From Pseudonocardia phyllosphaerae (GTDB lineage: Bacteria > Actinomycetota > Actinomycetes > Mycobacteriales > Pseudonocardiaceae), in NCBI RefSeq assembly GCF_046546475.1, contig NZ_JBKGXS010000002.1, positions 310,001-374,000 of the forward strand: a DNA stretch of 64,000 nt, written 5' to 3'. Positions 1 through 9,417 of this stretch are shown one piece after another (position 1 is the stretch's first letter; the number at the start of each line of letters is the position of its first letter). The position numbers were made by a program, and so were the translations under genes. Below the pieces are notes generated by a model, which did not search any database, was not told where the DNA came from, and was given only the letters and a program-made list of their open reading frames with translations.

Positions 1-93
1 CAGCAGCTGCCCGGAGGCGATCCGGAAGAGCAGCGCGTAACCGATCTGGCCAGCGGCTCCGGTGACGGTGACGGAAACGGGGGTAGCAGACAC
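1..93 (-). CDS. mdh: malate dehydrogenase, N-terminal 31 codons only (partial)
   Basis: Only the first 31 codons lie in the window; the gene runs off the left edge. The translation VTVTGAAGQIGYALLFRIAS is the dinucleotide-binding start of the TCA-cycle malate dehydrogenase family, which interconverts malate and oxaloacetate with NAD. The glycine-rich GAAGQIG loop is intact. The start is a GTG at 93, chosen because a TAGGGT hexamer lies 7 nt upstream and the nucleotide-binding strand follows almost at once. Catalytic residues are outside the window. A related dehydrogenase is possible but unlikely given the exact N-terminal signature. Confidence 0.88.
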   Translation of the reverse strand, partial: MSATPVSVTVTGAAGQIGYALLFRIASGQLL

Positions 94-100
94 GCCCCGG

Positions 101-106
101 ACCCTA
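101..106 (-). promoter_or_regulatory. -10 hexamer TAGGGT for leaderless mdh
   Basis: On the minus strand TAGGGT is followed by 7 nt and then the GTG start of mdh. This spacing would put the transcription start at or next to the GTG, and there is no Shine-Dalgarno sequence. No clear -35 is visible. The same arrangement recurs at eight other genes in the window. Confidence 0.55.
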
Positions 107-107
107 G

Positions 108-137
108 CCCCGTCGCGGCTCGCGCACCGCGACGGGG
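108..137 (-). terminator. 11-bp inverted repeat between the CoA-binding gene and mdh
   Basis: CCCCGTCGCGG (108-118) pairs perfectly with CCGCGACGGGG (127-137) across an 8-nt loop. It lies 46 nt beyond the stop of the upstream CoA-binding gene and just before the mdh -10 hexamer. There is no U tract, so it could be an actinobacterial terminator or an operator over the mdh promoter. Confidence 0.5.
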
Positions 138-183
138 AGCACACGGATCGCTTCAGGTGGTCAGGACCACACGGAGGGTGTCC

Positions 184-669
184 TCATTCGCGGCGCCGCG
201 CGCTGATCACCCCGGTGTCGAACCCGGCCAGGTGCAGTCCCCCGGCGAACCGGGCGTGCTCGACCTTGAGGCACCGGTCCATCACCACCTCCAGCCCGGC
301 GGCCTCGGCGCGGCGGGCCAGGGCGGCGTCGAACAGGCCGAACTGCAGCCAGAACGTGCGCGGCCGCGGGTCGAGGGCCAGGACGTCGTCGAGCACCCCG
401 GGCAGGTCCTGCGGCCTGCGGAACACGTCGACCAGGTCCGGGGTCACCGGCAGGTCGGCCAGCGAGGCGTACACCGGGCGGCCGAGGATCTCGGTGGCGT
501 TCGGGTTGACGAAGCAGACGTCGTAGCCGGTGGAGGCCAGCAGGTAGGTGGCGACGAAGTTGCTGGCCCGGGCCGGGTTCGCGCTCGCCCCGACCACCGC
601 GACGGTCCGGGTGGCGCGCAGGATCTGCTGCCGCCGCCACGCGGGCGGGTTCTCCCAGGTCTCGCTCAC
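184..669 (-). CDS. CoA-binding (YccU-like) domain protein
   Basis: A 161-residue protein of the small cytosolic CoA-binding Rossmann family, the stand-alone version of the CoA-binding domain of succinyl-CoA synthetase alpha. Near the N-terminus VAVVGASANPARAS is the phosphate-binding turn, followed by the typical NPNA segment and, later, VVMDRCLKVEH, where a conserved Cys-Leu-Lys motif is usual for the family. The start at 669 is preferred over the in-frame GTG at 675 because AAGGAGG lies 7 nt upstream of 669 but only 1 nt from 675. It is the last gene of a tesB-metY-CoA-binding unit, 2 nt after metY. Its physiological role is not established. Confidence 0.85.
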   Translation of the reverse strand: MSETWENPPAWRRQQILRATRTVAVVGASANPARASNFVATYLLASTGYDVCFVNPNATEILGRPVYASLADLPVTPDLVDVFRRPQDLPGVLDDVLALDPRPRTFWLQFGLFDAALARRAEAAGLEVVMDRCLKVEHARFAGGLHLAGFDTGVISARRRE

Positions 670-671
670 GC

Positions 672-1985
672 TCACGCCTCCTTCACGGCCGCGGTCAGTG
701 CCTGGTCGAGGTCCCAGACGATGTCCTCCGGGTCCTCCAGACCCACCGAGATCCTGATCATGTCGGCGGGGACGCCTGCCTGCTCGAGCTGCTCGGTGGT
801 CAGCTGCTGATGCGTCGTCGACGCCGGGTGCAGGACCAGGGTGCGGGCGTCGCCGACGTTGGCGAGGTGGCTGCACAGCTGCACGGACTCGATGAACCGG
901 GCCCCGGCCTCGCGGCCACCGCGGACACCGAACGCGAACACCGCGCCGGGCCCGTCGGGCAGGTAGTGCTCGGCCCGGTCGTGGTGCGGGTGCGACGCCA
1001 GCCCGGCCCAGGTCACGTACTCCACCCGCGGGTCGGCCTCCAGCCACTCGGCGACGTGCCGGGCGTTCGCGACGTGGGCGGGCATCCGCTGCGGCAGCGT
1101 CTCCACGCCCTGCATCAGCAGGAACGCCGAGTGCGCGGACAGCGTCGCCCCGACGTCGCGCAGCTGCTCGGCGCGCAGCTTGGTGAGGAACCCGAGCTCC
1201 TGGAAGTTCCCCCACCAGGACAGCCCGCCGTAGGACGGGACCGGCTCGGTCATGCCGGGGAAGTTGCCGTTGCCCCAGTCGAACGTGCCCGCCTCGATCA
1301 CGACGCCGCCCAGGGTGGTGCCGTGCCCGCCGAGGAACTTGGTGACCGAGTGGATGACGATGTCGGCGCCGAACTCGATCGGCCGGCACAGGTACGGCGT
1401 CGCCAGGGTCGCGTCGATGATCAACGGGACGCCTGCGGCGTGCGCGACCTCGGCGAGCCCGGAGATGTCGGTGACCTCGCCGCCGGGGTTGGAGATCACC
1501 TCGGCGAACACGAACTTCGTCTCCGGGCGGATGGCCGCGGCGTAGTCGGCCGGGTCGGTGCCTGCGACGAAGGTGGTGTCGACGCCGAAGCGGCGCAGCG
1601 TCACGTCGAGCTGGGTGATGGTGCCGCCGTAGAGCCCGGCCGCGGCGACGGCGTGGTCCCCGGCCCCGGCGAGCGCGGCGAAGGTGAGGAACTCCGCCGA
1701 CTGGCCCGACGCCGTGCACACCGCGCCGATGCCGCCGTCCAGGCTGGCCAGGCGTTCCTCCAGCGCGGACACCGTGGGGTTCGCGATGCGGGAGTAGATC
1801 AGCCCGTACTTCTGCAGCGCGAACAGTGCCGCGGCGTCGTCGGTGTCGCGGAAGACGTAGCTGGTGGTCTGGTGGATCGGCACGGCGCGGGACCCGGTGG
1901 CCGCGTCCGGCACCGTCCCGGCGTGTACGGCCCGGGTGCGGAAACCCCAGGCGCGGTCCGGTTCGTGCTGCTCGGCGTCACTCAC
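672..1985 (-). CDS. metY: O-acetylhomoserine sulfhydrylase / aminocarboxypropyltransferase
   Basis: A 437-residue PLP enzyme of the Cys/Met metabolism family. It replaces the acetyl group of O-acetyl-L-homoserine with sulfide to give homocysteine for methionine synthesis. The N-terminal FRTRAVHAG and the central SVTKFLGGHGTTLGG are family signatures; the PLP-binding lysine is Lys216. The long segment DWGNGNFPGM is typical of MetY rather than of the shorter cystathionine gamma-synthases. The start is the GTG at 1985, 21 nt after tesB. No metX is adjacent and I see no SAM riboswitch in the short upstream gap. Length is normal for the family. Confidence 0.93.
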   Translation of the reverse strand: MSDAEQHEPDRAWGFRTRAVHAGTVPDAATGSRAVPIHQTTSYVFRDTDDAAALFALQKYGLIYSRIANPTVSALEERLASLDGGIGAVCTASGQSAEFLTFAALAGAGDHAVAAAGLYGGTITQLDVTLRRFGVDTTFVAGTDPADYAAAIRPETKFVFAEVISNPGGEVTDISGLAEVAHAAGVPLIIDATLATPYLCRPIEFGADIVIHSVTKFLGGHGTTLGGVVIEAGTFDWGNGNFPGMTEPVPSYGGLSWWGNFQELGFLTKLRAEQLRDVGATLSAHSAFLLMQGVETLPQRMPAHVANARHVAEWLEADPRVEYVTWAGLASHPHHDRAEHYLPDGPGAVFAFGVRGGREAGARFIESVQLCSHLANVGDARTLVLHPASTTHQQLTTEQLEQAGVPADMIRISVGLEDPEDIVWDLDQALTAAVKEA

Positions 1986-2006
1986 GCCCCCATCCTGCCC
2001 CGGCGA

Positions 2007-2915
2007 TCAGCCGGAGGCCTTCGGCAGGCGTACCAGGCCCTCCTGCATGGTCGTCGCGACCAGCCGGCCGTCGGCGGTGAAGAAGCGCCCGCTGCCCAGC
2101 CCGCGCCCGCCGGACGCCGCCGGGGAGAAGCACTCGTAGAGCAGCCACTCGTCGGCGCGGAACGGCTCGTGGAACCACATCGCGTGGTCCAGGCTGGCCA
2201 TCTGGATGCCGGTGGACGGCACGTCGTGCCGGGCGACGACCGAGCCGAGCAGGGTGAGGTCGCTGGCGTAGGTGAGCAGGCAGACGTGCAGCAGCGGGTC
2301 GGCGGGCAGCACGCCGTCGGCGCGCAGCCACAGCCGCATCGGCTCGTCGGAGGCCCCGGTGCGGCGCTGCGACCAGATCGGCTCGTCGATCAGCCGGATG
2401 TCCAGCGGGCGGGGCAGGTTCGCCAGCCACCCGCCGTCGCCGCGCAGGGCCCGCTCCCCCAGGTCCTCGACGTCGTCGGGGCCGGGCAGCCCGAGCGGCA
2501 TCGGCTCGGAGTGCACCAGGCCCTCCTGGGCCATCTGGAACGACGCCGACAGCGCGAATATCGGCTCGCCGCGCTGGATCGCGAGCACCCGCCGCGTGGT
2601 GAACGAGCGCCCGTCCCGGACCCGCTCGGTCTCGTAGACGATCGGGATGCTCGGGTCCCCGGGCCGGATGAAGTACGCGTGCAGCGAGTGCACACCCCGG
2701 TCCTCGGGCACCGTGCGCCCGGCCGCGACCAGCGCCTGCGCTGCCACCTGACCGCCGAACACCCGCGGCAGCGACTCGGGCGGGCTGACCCCGCGGAACA
2801 GGTTGTCCTCCAGCCGCTCCAGGTCGAGCAGCGCGACCAGGTCGTCGAGGACGGCCTGGCCGCGCGGCCTCCCGTCGGCGGCGGTCTGCGGGGACGATCC
2901 GGTCTCGGCACTCAC
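2007..2915 (-). CDS. tesB: acyl-CoA thioesterase II
   Basis: A 302-residue double-hotdog thioesterase that hydrolyses acyl-CoA to free acid and CoA. The N-terminal VFGGQVAAQAL is the first hotdog helix signature. In the second domain LDHAMWFH carries the catalytic aspartate, and TMQEGLVRL near the C-terminus carries the conserved Gln that completes the Asp-Thr-Gln site of TesB enzymes. It is the first gene of the unit that continues into metY. Its substrate range cannot be read from the sequence. Length matches E. coli TesB closely. Confidence 0.92.
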   Translation of the reverse strand: MSAETGSSPQTAADGRPRGQAVLDDLVALLDLERLEDNLFRGVSPPESLPRVFGGQVAAQALVAAGRTVPEDRGVHSLHAYFIRPGDPSIPIVYETERVRDGRSFTTRRVLAIQRGEPIFALSASFQMAQEGLVHSEPMPLGLPGPDDVEDLGERALRGDGGWLANLPRPLDIRLIDEPIWSQRRTGASDEPMRLWLRADGVLPADPLLHVCLLTYASDLTLLGSVVARHDVPSTGIQMASLDHAMWFHEPFRADEWLLYECFSPAASGGRGLGSGRFFTADGRLVATTMQEGLVRLPKASG

Positions 2916-2940
2916 GAGGGGTGAGTATGCCGAATCCGGC

Positions 2941-4365
2941 TCAGGTCAGGTCGTCCTCGCCCAGCCGGTGCACGCGGATCAGGTTCGTGGAGCCGACCGT
3001 CGAGGGGGGCGAGCCCGCGACGATGACGACGACGTCGCCCGGCTTGAACCGGCCGATCGACAGGATCGCGTGGTCGACCTGGCGGACCATCGCGTCGGTG
3101 GTCTCCACCTGGTCGACCAGGAACGTCTCGACGCCCCAGGTCATCGCGAGCTGGCTGCGGACCGCAGGCTCCGGGGTGAAGGCCAGCAGCGGCAGCCGCG
3201 AGTGCAGCCGCGCGAGGCGCCGCACGGTGTCGCCGGACTGGGAGAACGCGACCAGCGCCCGCGCCGAGAGCCGCTCGCCGATGTCGCGGGCGGCGTAGGA
3301 CAGCACGCCGCGCTTGGTCCGCGGGACGTGGTTGAGCGGCGGCACGGTCGCCGGACCGGCCTCGACCTCCTCGATGATCTCGGCCATCGTCCGGACGGTC
3401 TTGATCGGGTACTTCCCGACGCTCGTCTCGCCGGAGAGCATCACCGCGTCGGTGCCGTCGAGGACGGCGTTCGCGACGTCGGAGGCCTCGGCGCGGGTCG
3501 GGCGCGAGTTGGTGATCATCGAGTCGAGCATCTGGGTCGCGACGATGACCGGCTTGGCGTTCTCGCGGGCGATCTGGATCGCGCGCTTCTGCACCAGCGG
3601 CACGTTCTGCAGCGGCAGCTCGACGCCCAGGTCACCGCGGGCGACCATGACGCCGTCGAAGGCGAGCACGATGGCCTCGAGGTTGTCGACGGCCTCCGGC
3701 TTCTCCAGCTTCGCCACGACCGGGATCCGGCCGCGGCCGGAGTTGTCCATGATCTTGTGGACGAGGTCGATGTCGGCGGGGCTGCGGACGAACGACAGCG
3801 CGATGACGTCGACGCGCAGCGACAGCGCGAACTCGAGGTCGGCGACGTCCTTGTCCGACAGCGCCGGGACGGTGATGTTCATCCCGGGCAGGTTCAGGCC
3901 CTTGTTGTCCGAGACGGGGCCGCCCTCGGTGACCCGGCAGACGACGTCGTCGCCCTCGACGGCGACGACGCGCAGGCCGACCTTGCCGTCGTCGACGAGC
4001 AGCCGATCGTCGACCTTGGCGTCCTCGGCGAGGCCCTTGTACGTGGTCGACACGCGGTCGTGGGTGCCGGGGACGTCCTCGACGGTGATCCGCACCTCCT
4101 CCCCCGTCTGCCACTCGGTGGGGCCGTCGGCGAACCGCCCGAGCCGGATCTTCGGCCCCTGCAGGTCGGCGAGGATGCCCACGGAACGGCCGGACGCGTC
4201 GGCCGCCTCCCGGACCATGTCGTAGACGTGTTGGTGGTCCTCACGGTCTCCGTGGCTGAAGTTGAGCCGGGCCACGTCCATCCCGGCGTCGATCAGGTCG
4301 CGGATCCGGTCCGGCGTCGCGGTGGCGGGGCCGATGGTGCAAACGATCTTGGTACGACGTGTCAC
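2941..4365 (-). CDS. pyk: pyruvate kinase
   Basis: A 474-residue glycolytic enzyme that transfers phosphate from phosphoenolpyruvate to ADP. Visible signatures are the N-terminal RRTKIVCTIGPA, the NFSHG segment of the A domain, VVAKLEKPEAV with the catalytic lysine and metal-binding glutamate region, and GVMVARGDLGVELP. The C-terminal allosteric domain is present, so the length is normal. The GTG start at 4365 has no Shine-Dalgarno sequence, but TACGCT lies 7 nt upstream, which suggests a leaderless transcript. It lies 25 nt upstream of tesB on the same strand and may read into that unit. Confidence 0.96.
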   Translation of the reverse strand: MTRRTKIVCTIGPATATPDRIRDLIDAGMDVARLNFSHGDREDHQHVYDMVREAADASGRSVGILADLQGPKIRLGRFADGPTEWQTGEEVRITVEDVPGTHDRVSTTYKGLAEDAKVDDRLLVDDGKVGLRVVAVEGDDVVCRVTEGGPVSDNKGLNLPGMNITVPALSDKDVADLEFALSLRVDVIALSFVRSPADIDLVHKIMDNSGRGRIPVVAKLEKPEAVDNLEAIVLAFDGVMVARGDLGVELPLQNVPLVQKRAIQIARENAKPVIVATQMLDSMITNSRPTRAEASDVANAVLDGTDAVMLSGETSVGKYPIKTVRTMAEIIEEVEAGPATVPPLNHVPRTKRGVLSYAARDIGERLSARALVAFSQSGDTVRRLARLHSRLPLLAFTPEPAVRSQLAMTWGVETFLVDQVETTDAMVRQVDHAILSIGRFKPGDVVVIVAGSPPSTVGSTNLIRVHRLGEDDLT

Positions 4366-4372
4366 GGGGCTA

Positions 4373-4378
4373 AGCGTA
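4373..4378 (-). promoter_or_regulatory. -10 hexamer TACGCT for leaderless pyk
   Basis: TACGCT on the minus strand, then 7 nt, then the GTG of pyk, with no ribosome binding site between. No clear -35 is visible. Confidence 0.5.
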
Positions 4379-4459
4379 AACCCGGACTGGAACGATCAGG
4401 TTGTCGGAACACGGCGGAACGGTGGCCGGTTGCGCCGTCCGGTGTACCCGGTCGCCCGA

Positions 4460-5101
4460 TCAGCGGCGCCGCGGCAGCTCCGACGGGCCGACGTGGTCGT
4501 CGAGCCACTCGGTGACCGGCCGGGCGGCCCGCCAGACCCGCCGCACGCGGTCGCGCGCGCCGGGGCCGTGCAGCACGTCGTCGGGCGCCCAGCGCCGGGA
4601 GACGAACAGTCCCTTGTGCCGCAGCAGGTCCAGCCGCGGGTGGTCCGGGTCGGTGCCGCGCGGGCGGGTCCGCAGGGTCTCCCCGCCGACGGTCAGGCCG
4701 GTCCGCTCGGCCTCGGCGAGGCGGGCGCGGAGGTCCTCGCCGCGGCGCTCGTCGTCGACGGCGGTGCGGTAGCGGGTGAGCTGGTCGGGCGCCATGGCGT
4801 AGTAGCCGCCCGCGGCGAGCAGCCCCTCGGCGGACACCTCGGCGTAGAACGGCGGGGTGAAACCACCGCAGTGCGTCTTGTACGGCGTCTTGTCGTGGGA
4901 GAACCGCACGTCGCGGTACGGGCGGAAGACCTTGCCCGCGCCGAACTCGGGTTCGAGGTCGGCGAGCAGCGCGATCATCGGGCCGCGGACGTCGGCCTCG
5001 TACTCGGCGCGGTGGTCGGTCCAGTAGGCCTTGGAGTTGTCGGCGAGCAGGCCGTCGTAGAACTCGACGGCGCCGTCGCCGAAGCCGGAGAACGACGGCA
5101 C
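4460..5101 (-). CDS. DUF2461 / TIGR02453 family protein
   Basis: A 213-residue protein of the DUF2461 family (function unknown, cytosolic). Family marks are FYDGLLADNSKAYWTDHR near the N-terminus, the central RFSHDKTPYKTHCGG, and the GGYYAMAPDQLTRYR segment. An open frame continues upstream through the 3' end of lgt, but that part is only Ala/Pro repeat read from lgt in another frame. I therefore start at the GTG at 5101, which begins PSFSGF as in relatives and lies 1 nt after the lgt stop. Translation is probably coupled to lgt because the ribosome binding site is poor. Confidence 0.85.
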   Translation of the reverse strand: MPSFSGFGDGAVEFYDGLLADNSKAYWTDHRAEYEADVRGPMIALLADLEPEFGAGKVFRPYRDVRFSHDKTPYKTHCGGFTPPFYAEVSAEGLLAAGGYYAMAPDQLTRYRTAVDDERRGEDLRARLAEAERTGLTVGGETLRTRPRGTDPDHPRLDLLRHKGLFVSRRWAPDDVLHGPGARDRVRRVWRAARPVTEWLDDHVGPSELPRRR

Positions 5102-5102
5102 G

Positions 5103-6188
5103 TCAGGAGTCGCCGGCGCCCTCGCGGGCGGTGCCGGCCGGGGCGCTGCCGGGGCTGCCGGTGTCCTCGGTGCTGCCGGTGCTGCCGGTGCTGCCGGCGT
5201 TGTCGGGGCTGCCGGTGCTCCCGGTGCTGCCGGTGCTGCCGGTGCTGCTTCCGGGGCCGTCGGCGCTGCCGGTGCCGGTCCCGTCCGGGTCACCCGCGCC
5301 GGGGTCGTCGGGGGTCACCGGAGGCTGCTCGCGGCCCCGCTTCGCGAGCGCCAGGTAGGCCGCTGCGGCGAGGAACACGACGACGGAGACGACGACGTTG
5401 ATCCGCAGGTCACCGAACACCCGGGTGGCCGGGTCGGTGCGCATGATCTCGATGAAGAACCGGCCGAGGGTGTAGCCGGCGACGTAGACGGCGAACGTAC
5501 GGCCGTGCCCGAGCCGGAACCGCCGGTCGGCCCACACCACGAGCACCGCGACGAGCAGGTTCCAGATCAGCTCGTAGAGGAACGTGGGGTGCACGACGGC
5601 GATCGGGGTGTGGTCGAGCGCGACCCCGGCGAGCGGGTCCTCGGCGCCGGTCGCGGGGTCGACGCGGCGGTAGATCTCCAGACCCCAGGGCAGCGTCGTC
5701 GGGCCGCCGTGCAGCTCCTGGTTGAACCAGTTGCCGAGCCGCCCGATCGCCTGGGCGACGACGATCCCGGGCGCGACGGCGTCGGCGAACAGCGGCAGCG
5801 GGACTCCGGCCTTGCGGCAGCCGATCCAGGCGCCGACCGCGCCGAGCGCGACCGCGCCCCAGATGCCGAGGCCGCCGTTCCAGATCTCCAGTGCGCCCCA
5901 CGGGTTCCCGCCCGGCCCGAAGTAGGTCCGCCAGTCGGTCGCGACGTGGTACAGCCGTCCGCCGACGAGGCCGAACGGCACCGCCCACACGGCGACGTCG
6001 AGCACGGTCCCGGCCGGGCCGCCGCGGGCGACCAGGCGCCGCTCGCCCCACCACAGGGCGACGACGATGCCGGCGATGATGCAGAGCGCGTAGGCCCGGA
6101 TCGGGATCGGGCCGAGGTGCCAGACGCCCTGGTCGGGACTGGGGATGTTCGCGGGGAGCAGTGCGGGGAGCACAGCGGCGGTGGGCAC
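5103..6188 (-). CDS. lgt: prolipoprotein diacylglyceryl transferase
   Basis: A 361-residue polytopic membrane enzyme that transfers diacylglycerol from phosphatidylglycerol to the lipobox cysteine of prolipoproteins. The signature GRLGNWFNQELHGG is present, as are the N-terminal PIPIRAYAL and the late RFFIEIMRTDPA. About seven hydrophobic segments cover residues 20-285. Beyond that is a 70-residue hydrophilic tail made mostly of Gly-Ser-Thr repeats, encoded by 9-nt GTGCTGCCG-like units on the plus strand; tails of variable length are common in actinobacterial Lgt. It starts 4 nt after trpC, where trpB and trpA usually intervene. Confidence 0.95.
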   Translation of the reverse strand: MPTAAVLPALLPANIPSPDQGVWHLGPIPIRAYALCIIAGIVVALWWGERRLVARGGPAGTVLDVAVWAVPFGLVGGRLYHVATDWRTYFGPGGNPWGALEIWNGGLGIWGAVALGAVGAWIGCRKAGVPLPLFADAVAPGIVVAQAIGRLGNWFNQELHGGPTTLPWGLEIYRRVDPATGAEDPLAGVALDHTPIAVVHPTFLYELIWNLLVAVLVVWADRRFRLGHGRTFAVYVAGYTLGRFFIEIMRTDPATRVFGDLRINVVVSVVVFLAAAAYLALAKRGREQPPVTPDDPGAGDPDGTGTGSADGPGSSTGSTGSTGSTGSPDNAGSTGSTGSTEDTGSPGSAPAGTAREGAGDS

Positions 6189-6192
6189 GCGC

Positions 6193-7038
<846 letters not shown>

Positions 7039-7098
7039 CGCGTCGATTCCTCCTCCGCTCACACGCCGCTCTGCCGCTCGCGCCATGCTAGAACTCGG

Positions 7099-7740
7099 TC
7101 AGCTCTCGCCCTCACGCGGGCGGACCGTGGGGTCCCCACCCGCGTCGAGGCTCTCCCAGGCCGCACGGTCGGGATCGGCGGGCGCGGTCTCCTTGCGGGC
7201 TCCGGGGGCGTCGTAGCGCGACCCCAGCTTCGGCAGCCGCGGCTCCCGCACCACCAGCAGGACCGCGGCGGCGAACGCGACGACCGCACCGGCCACCGCG
7301 AGCCACGGCGCCGCCGTACCGGCCACCGGCCCGACGCCCTGCGGGGCGCCGCCGGTGTTGAGCCCGGCCCGGGCCGAGGCCAGCTCGGCGGCGGTCGGCG
7401 GGACCGTCATCAGGTGCACGGTCAGCACCAGCGCGGCGACCGAGGCCAGCCCGACCAGCCCACCGAGGATCCGGCGGGCGATCCCGGAGAGCGCGACGAG
7501 CGCGGCGACCGCGGCCAGCAGCAGCGCCGCGACCGCGGTGAGCGCCGGCTGCAGCTGCGCCCCGGTGGCGGACGCCTGCACCGTGCCGCGGGTCGGTGTG
7601 GGGACGTCGACGGTGAACCAGGCCAGCGCGCCGGAGCCCCACAGCGCCGCGGCGCCGGCGAGCTGCCCGACGACGACCAGGCCGTAGGACCGCTTGTCGT
7701 CACGCGGCGGGTCCTCGCGCGGCGTGCCGGCGCTGCTCAC
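7099..7740 (-). CDS. Trp biosynthesis-associated membrane protein (TIGR02234-like)
   Basis: A 213-residue membrane protein with four hydrophobic segments, for example VVVGQLAGAAALWGSGALAW and ALTAVAALLLAAVAALVAL. Its place between trpE and trpC, and the WFTVDVPTPTRG loop after the first segment, fit the actinobacterial family named for association with tryptophan genes. The family has no proven function. The GTG start overlaps the trpE stop by 4 nt (GTGA), so it is translationally coupled to trpE. Confidence 0.85.
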   Translation of the reverse strand: MSSAGTPREDPPRDDKRSYGLVVVGQLAGAAALWGSGALAWFTVDVPTPTRGTVQASATGAQLQPALTAVAALLLAAVAALVALSGIARRILGGLVGLASVAALVLTVHLMTVPPTAAELASARAGLNTGGAPQGVGPVAGTAAPWLAVAGAVVAFAAAVLLVVREPRLPKLGSRYDAPGARKETAPADPDRAAWESLDAGGDPTVRPREGES

Positions 7741-9362
7741 GTGCGCTCCGCGGCCGGGGACCCCGTCACCTCGTCCGGCGCGGCGAGCGTGCCGGCGGCG
7801 GCGATCGCCGACAGCACGGCGCGGGCCTTGTTGAGGGTCTCGGTGTCCTCGGCCGCCGGGTCGGAGTCGGCGACGATTCCGCCGCCGGACTGCACGTAGG
7901 CCGTGCCGTCACGGATCAGCGCGGTACGGATCGCGATGGCGGTGTCGGCGTTCCCGGCGAAGTCGAGGTAGCCGACGATGCCGCCGTAGAGCCCGCGCCG
8001 GGTCGGTTCGAGGCGGTCGATGACCTGCATGGCGCGCACCTTCGGCGCGCCGGACAGGGTTCCGGCCGGGAAGCAGGCGACGACGGCGTCGAACGCGGTG
8101 CGGTCCTCGCGCAGCAGGCCGGTCACCGTCGAGACCAGGTGCATGACGTGGGAGTACCGCTCGACCTCGAAGAAGTCGACGACCTTGACCGTGCCGGGCT
8201 CGCACACGCGGCCGAGGTCGTTGCGACCCAGGTCGACGAGCATGAGGTGCTCGGCGCGTTCCTTCTCGTCGGCGCGCAGGTCCTTCTCCAGGAACCGGTC
8301 CTCCTCCTCGGTCGCGCCGCGCCAGCGGGTGCCCGCGATGGGATGCGTCGTGGCGCGCCGGTCGAGCACGCTGACCAGCGCCTCCGGGCTGGATCCGACG
8401 ATGGAGAACGGCGGCCCGCCCGCGGCGTCGTCGAGGTGGAACAGGTACATGTACGGGCTCGGATTGCTGGTCCGCAGCACCCGGTACACCTCGAGCGGGT
8501 CGGCCTCGCACGGCATCTCGAAGCGCTGCGACAGCACGATCTGGAACGCCTCGCCGGCCCGGATCTGCTCCTTGGCGTCCTCGATCGCGGCGTGGTGCTC
8601 GGCCGGGGTGCGGCGGCGCAGGAACTCCGGCTCGCCCGGCCGGTAGACCGAGACGGTGCTCGGCGCGGGTGCCGCGAGCTCGCCGGTCATCCGGTCGAGG
8701 CGGGCGACGGCGTCGTCGTAGGCCTGGTCGACGCGTTCGTCGGTGGCGTCCCAGTTGATCGCGTTCGCGATGAGGGTGACGGTGCCCTCGTGGTGGTCGA
8801 GCGCGGCCAGGTCGGTGGCCAGCAGCATCACCAGCTCGGGCAGCTGCAGGTCGTCGACGGCGGGGTCGTCGGGGTCGGCGATGCGCTCCACCCGGCGGAC
8901 GATGTCGTAGCCCAGGTAGCCGACCATCCCGCCGGTCAGCGGCGGCAGTCCGGGCAGCGGCTCGGAGTGCAGCTCGGTGACGACGGTGCGCAGCGCCTCG
9001 AGCGGGTCACCGGAGGTCGGGAGCCCCTCGGGAACTCCGCCGATGCTCGTTCCGCCTGCGCTGCTCTCGGTACCCGTCCAGCGCAGCTCTCCGTCGACCG
9101 AGGTGAGCGCGGCGGCGCTGCGGGCACCGACGAACGACCAGCGCGACCAGGACCGGCCGTTCTCGGCCGACTCGAGCAGGAACGTTCCCGAGGCACCCCC
9201 GGCGAGCTTGCGGTAGACCCCGACCGGCGTCTCGTCGTCGGCGAGCAGGCGGCGGGTCACCGGGATGACCCGGTGGACCTTCGCCAGCTCACGGAACTCC
9301 TCGCGGGTCGGGGTCACCGCGCCGAGGGCGGCCGCGGCCGGGACGGGCGTGGCGCTGGTCAT
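7737..9362 (-). CDS. trpE: anthranilate synthase component I
   Basis: A 541-residue chorismate-using enzyme that makes anthranilate with ammonia supplied by a TrpG subunit not seen here. The chorismate-binding domain shows GEAFQIVLSQRFE, PIAGTRWRG, LVDLGRNDLGRV, FPAGTLSGAPKVRAM and YGGIVGYLDFAGNADTAIAIRT in order. The N-terminal region (REEFRELAKVHRVIPVTRRL, LLESAENG) includes the part that forms the tryptophan feedback site in the family. GGGGAGA is 9 nt before the ATG at 9362 but only about 1 nt before the ATG at 9371, so I prefer 9362. It is divergent from a TetR gene. Confidence 0.95.
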   Translation of the reverse strand: MTSATPVPAAAALGAVTPTREEFRELAKVHRVIPVTRRLLADDETPVGVYRKLAGGASGTFLLESAENGRSWSRWSFVGARSAAALTSVDGELRWTGTESSAGGTSIGGVPEGLPTSGDPLEALRTVVTELHSEPLPGLPPLTGGMVGYLGYDIVRRVERIADPDDPAVDDLQLPELVMLLATDLAALDHHEGTVTLIANAINWDATDERVDQAYDDAVARLDRMTGELAAPAPSTVSVYRPGEPEFLRRRTPAEHHAAIEDAKEQIRAGEAFQIVLSQRFEMPCEADPLEVYRVLRTSNPSPYMYLFHLDDAAGGPPFSIVGSSPEALVSVLDRRATTHPIAGTRWRGATEEEDRFLEKDLRADEKERAEHLMLVDLGRNDLGRVCEPGTVKVVDFFEVERYSHVMHLVSTVTGLLREDRTAFDAVVACFPAGTLSGAPKVRAMQVIDRLEPTRRGLYGGIVGYLDFAGNADTAIAIRTALIRDGTAYVQSGGGIVADSDPAAEDTETLNKARAVLSAIAAAGTLAAPDEVTGSPAAERT

Positions 9363-9417
9363 GGTCGTCATTCTCCCCGACCGCGACCGGGGCCGGCCGC
9401 GGGGTGAAGATGGAGTC

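Noticed and set aside
1986..2006. SAM riboswitch upstream of metY
   Set aside because: Only 21 bp separate metY from tesB, and no riboswitch consensus is visible there.
5102..5293. N-terminal Ala/Pro-rich extension of the DUF2461 protein
   Set aside because: It is read from the lgt repeat tail in another frame; the family begins at about residue 65 of that frame.
5131..5358. Leu/Pro-repeat frame over the lgt tail, resembling a repeat protein
   Set aside because: It is the antisense reading of the 9-nt repeats that encode the Lgt Gly-Ser-Thr tail.
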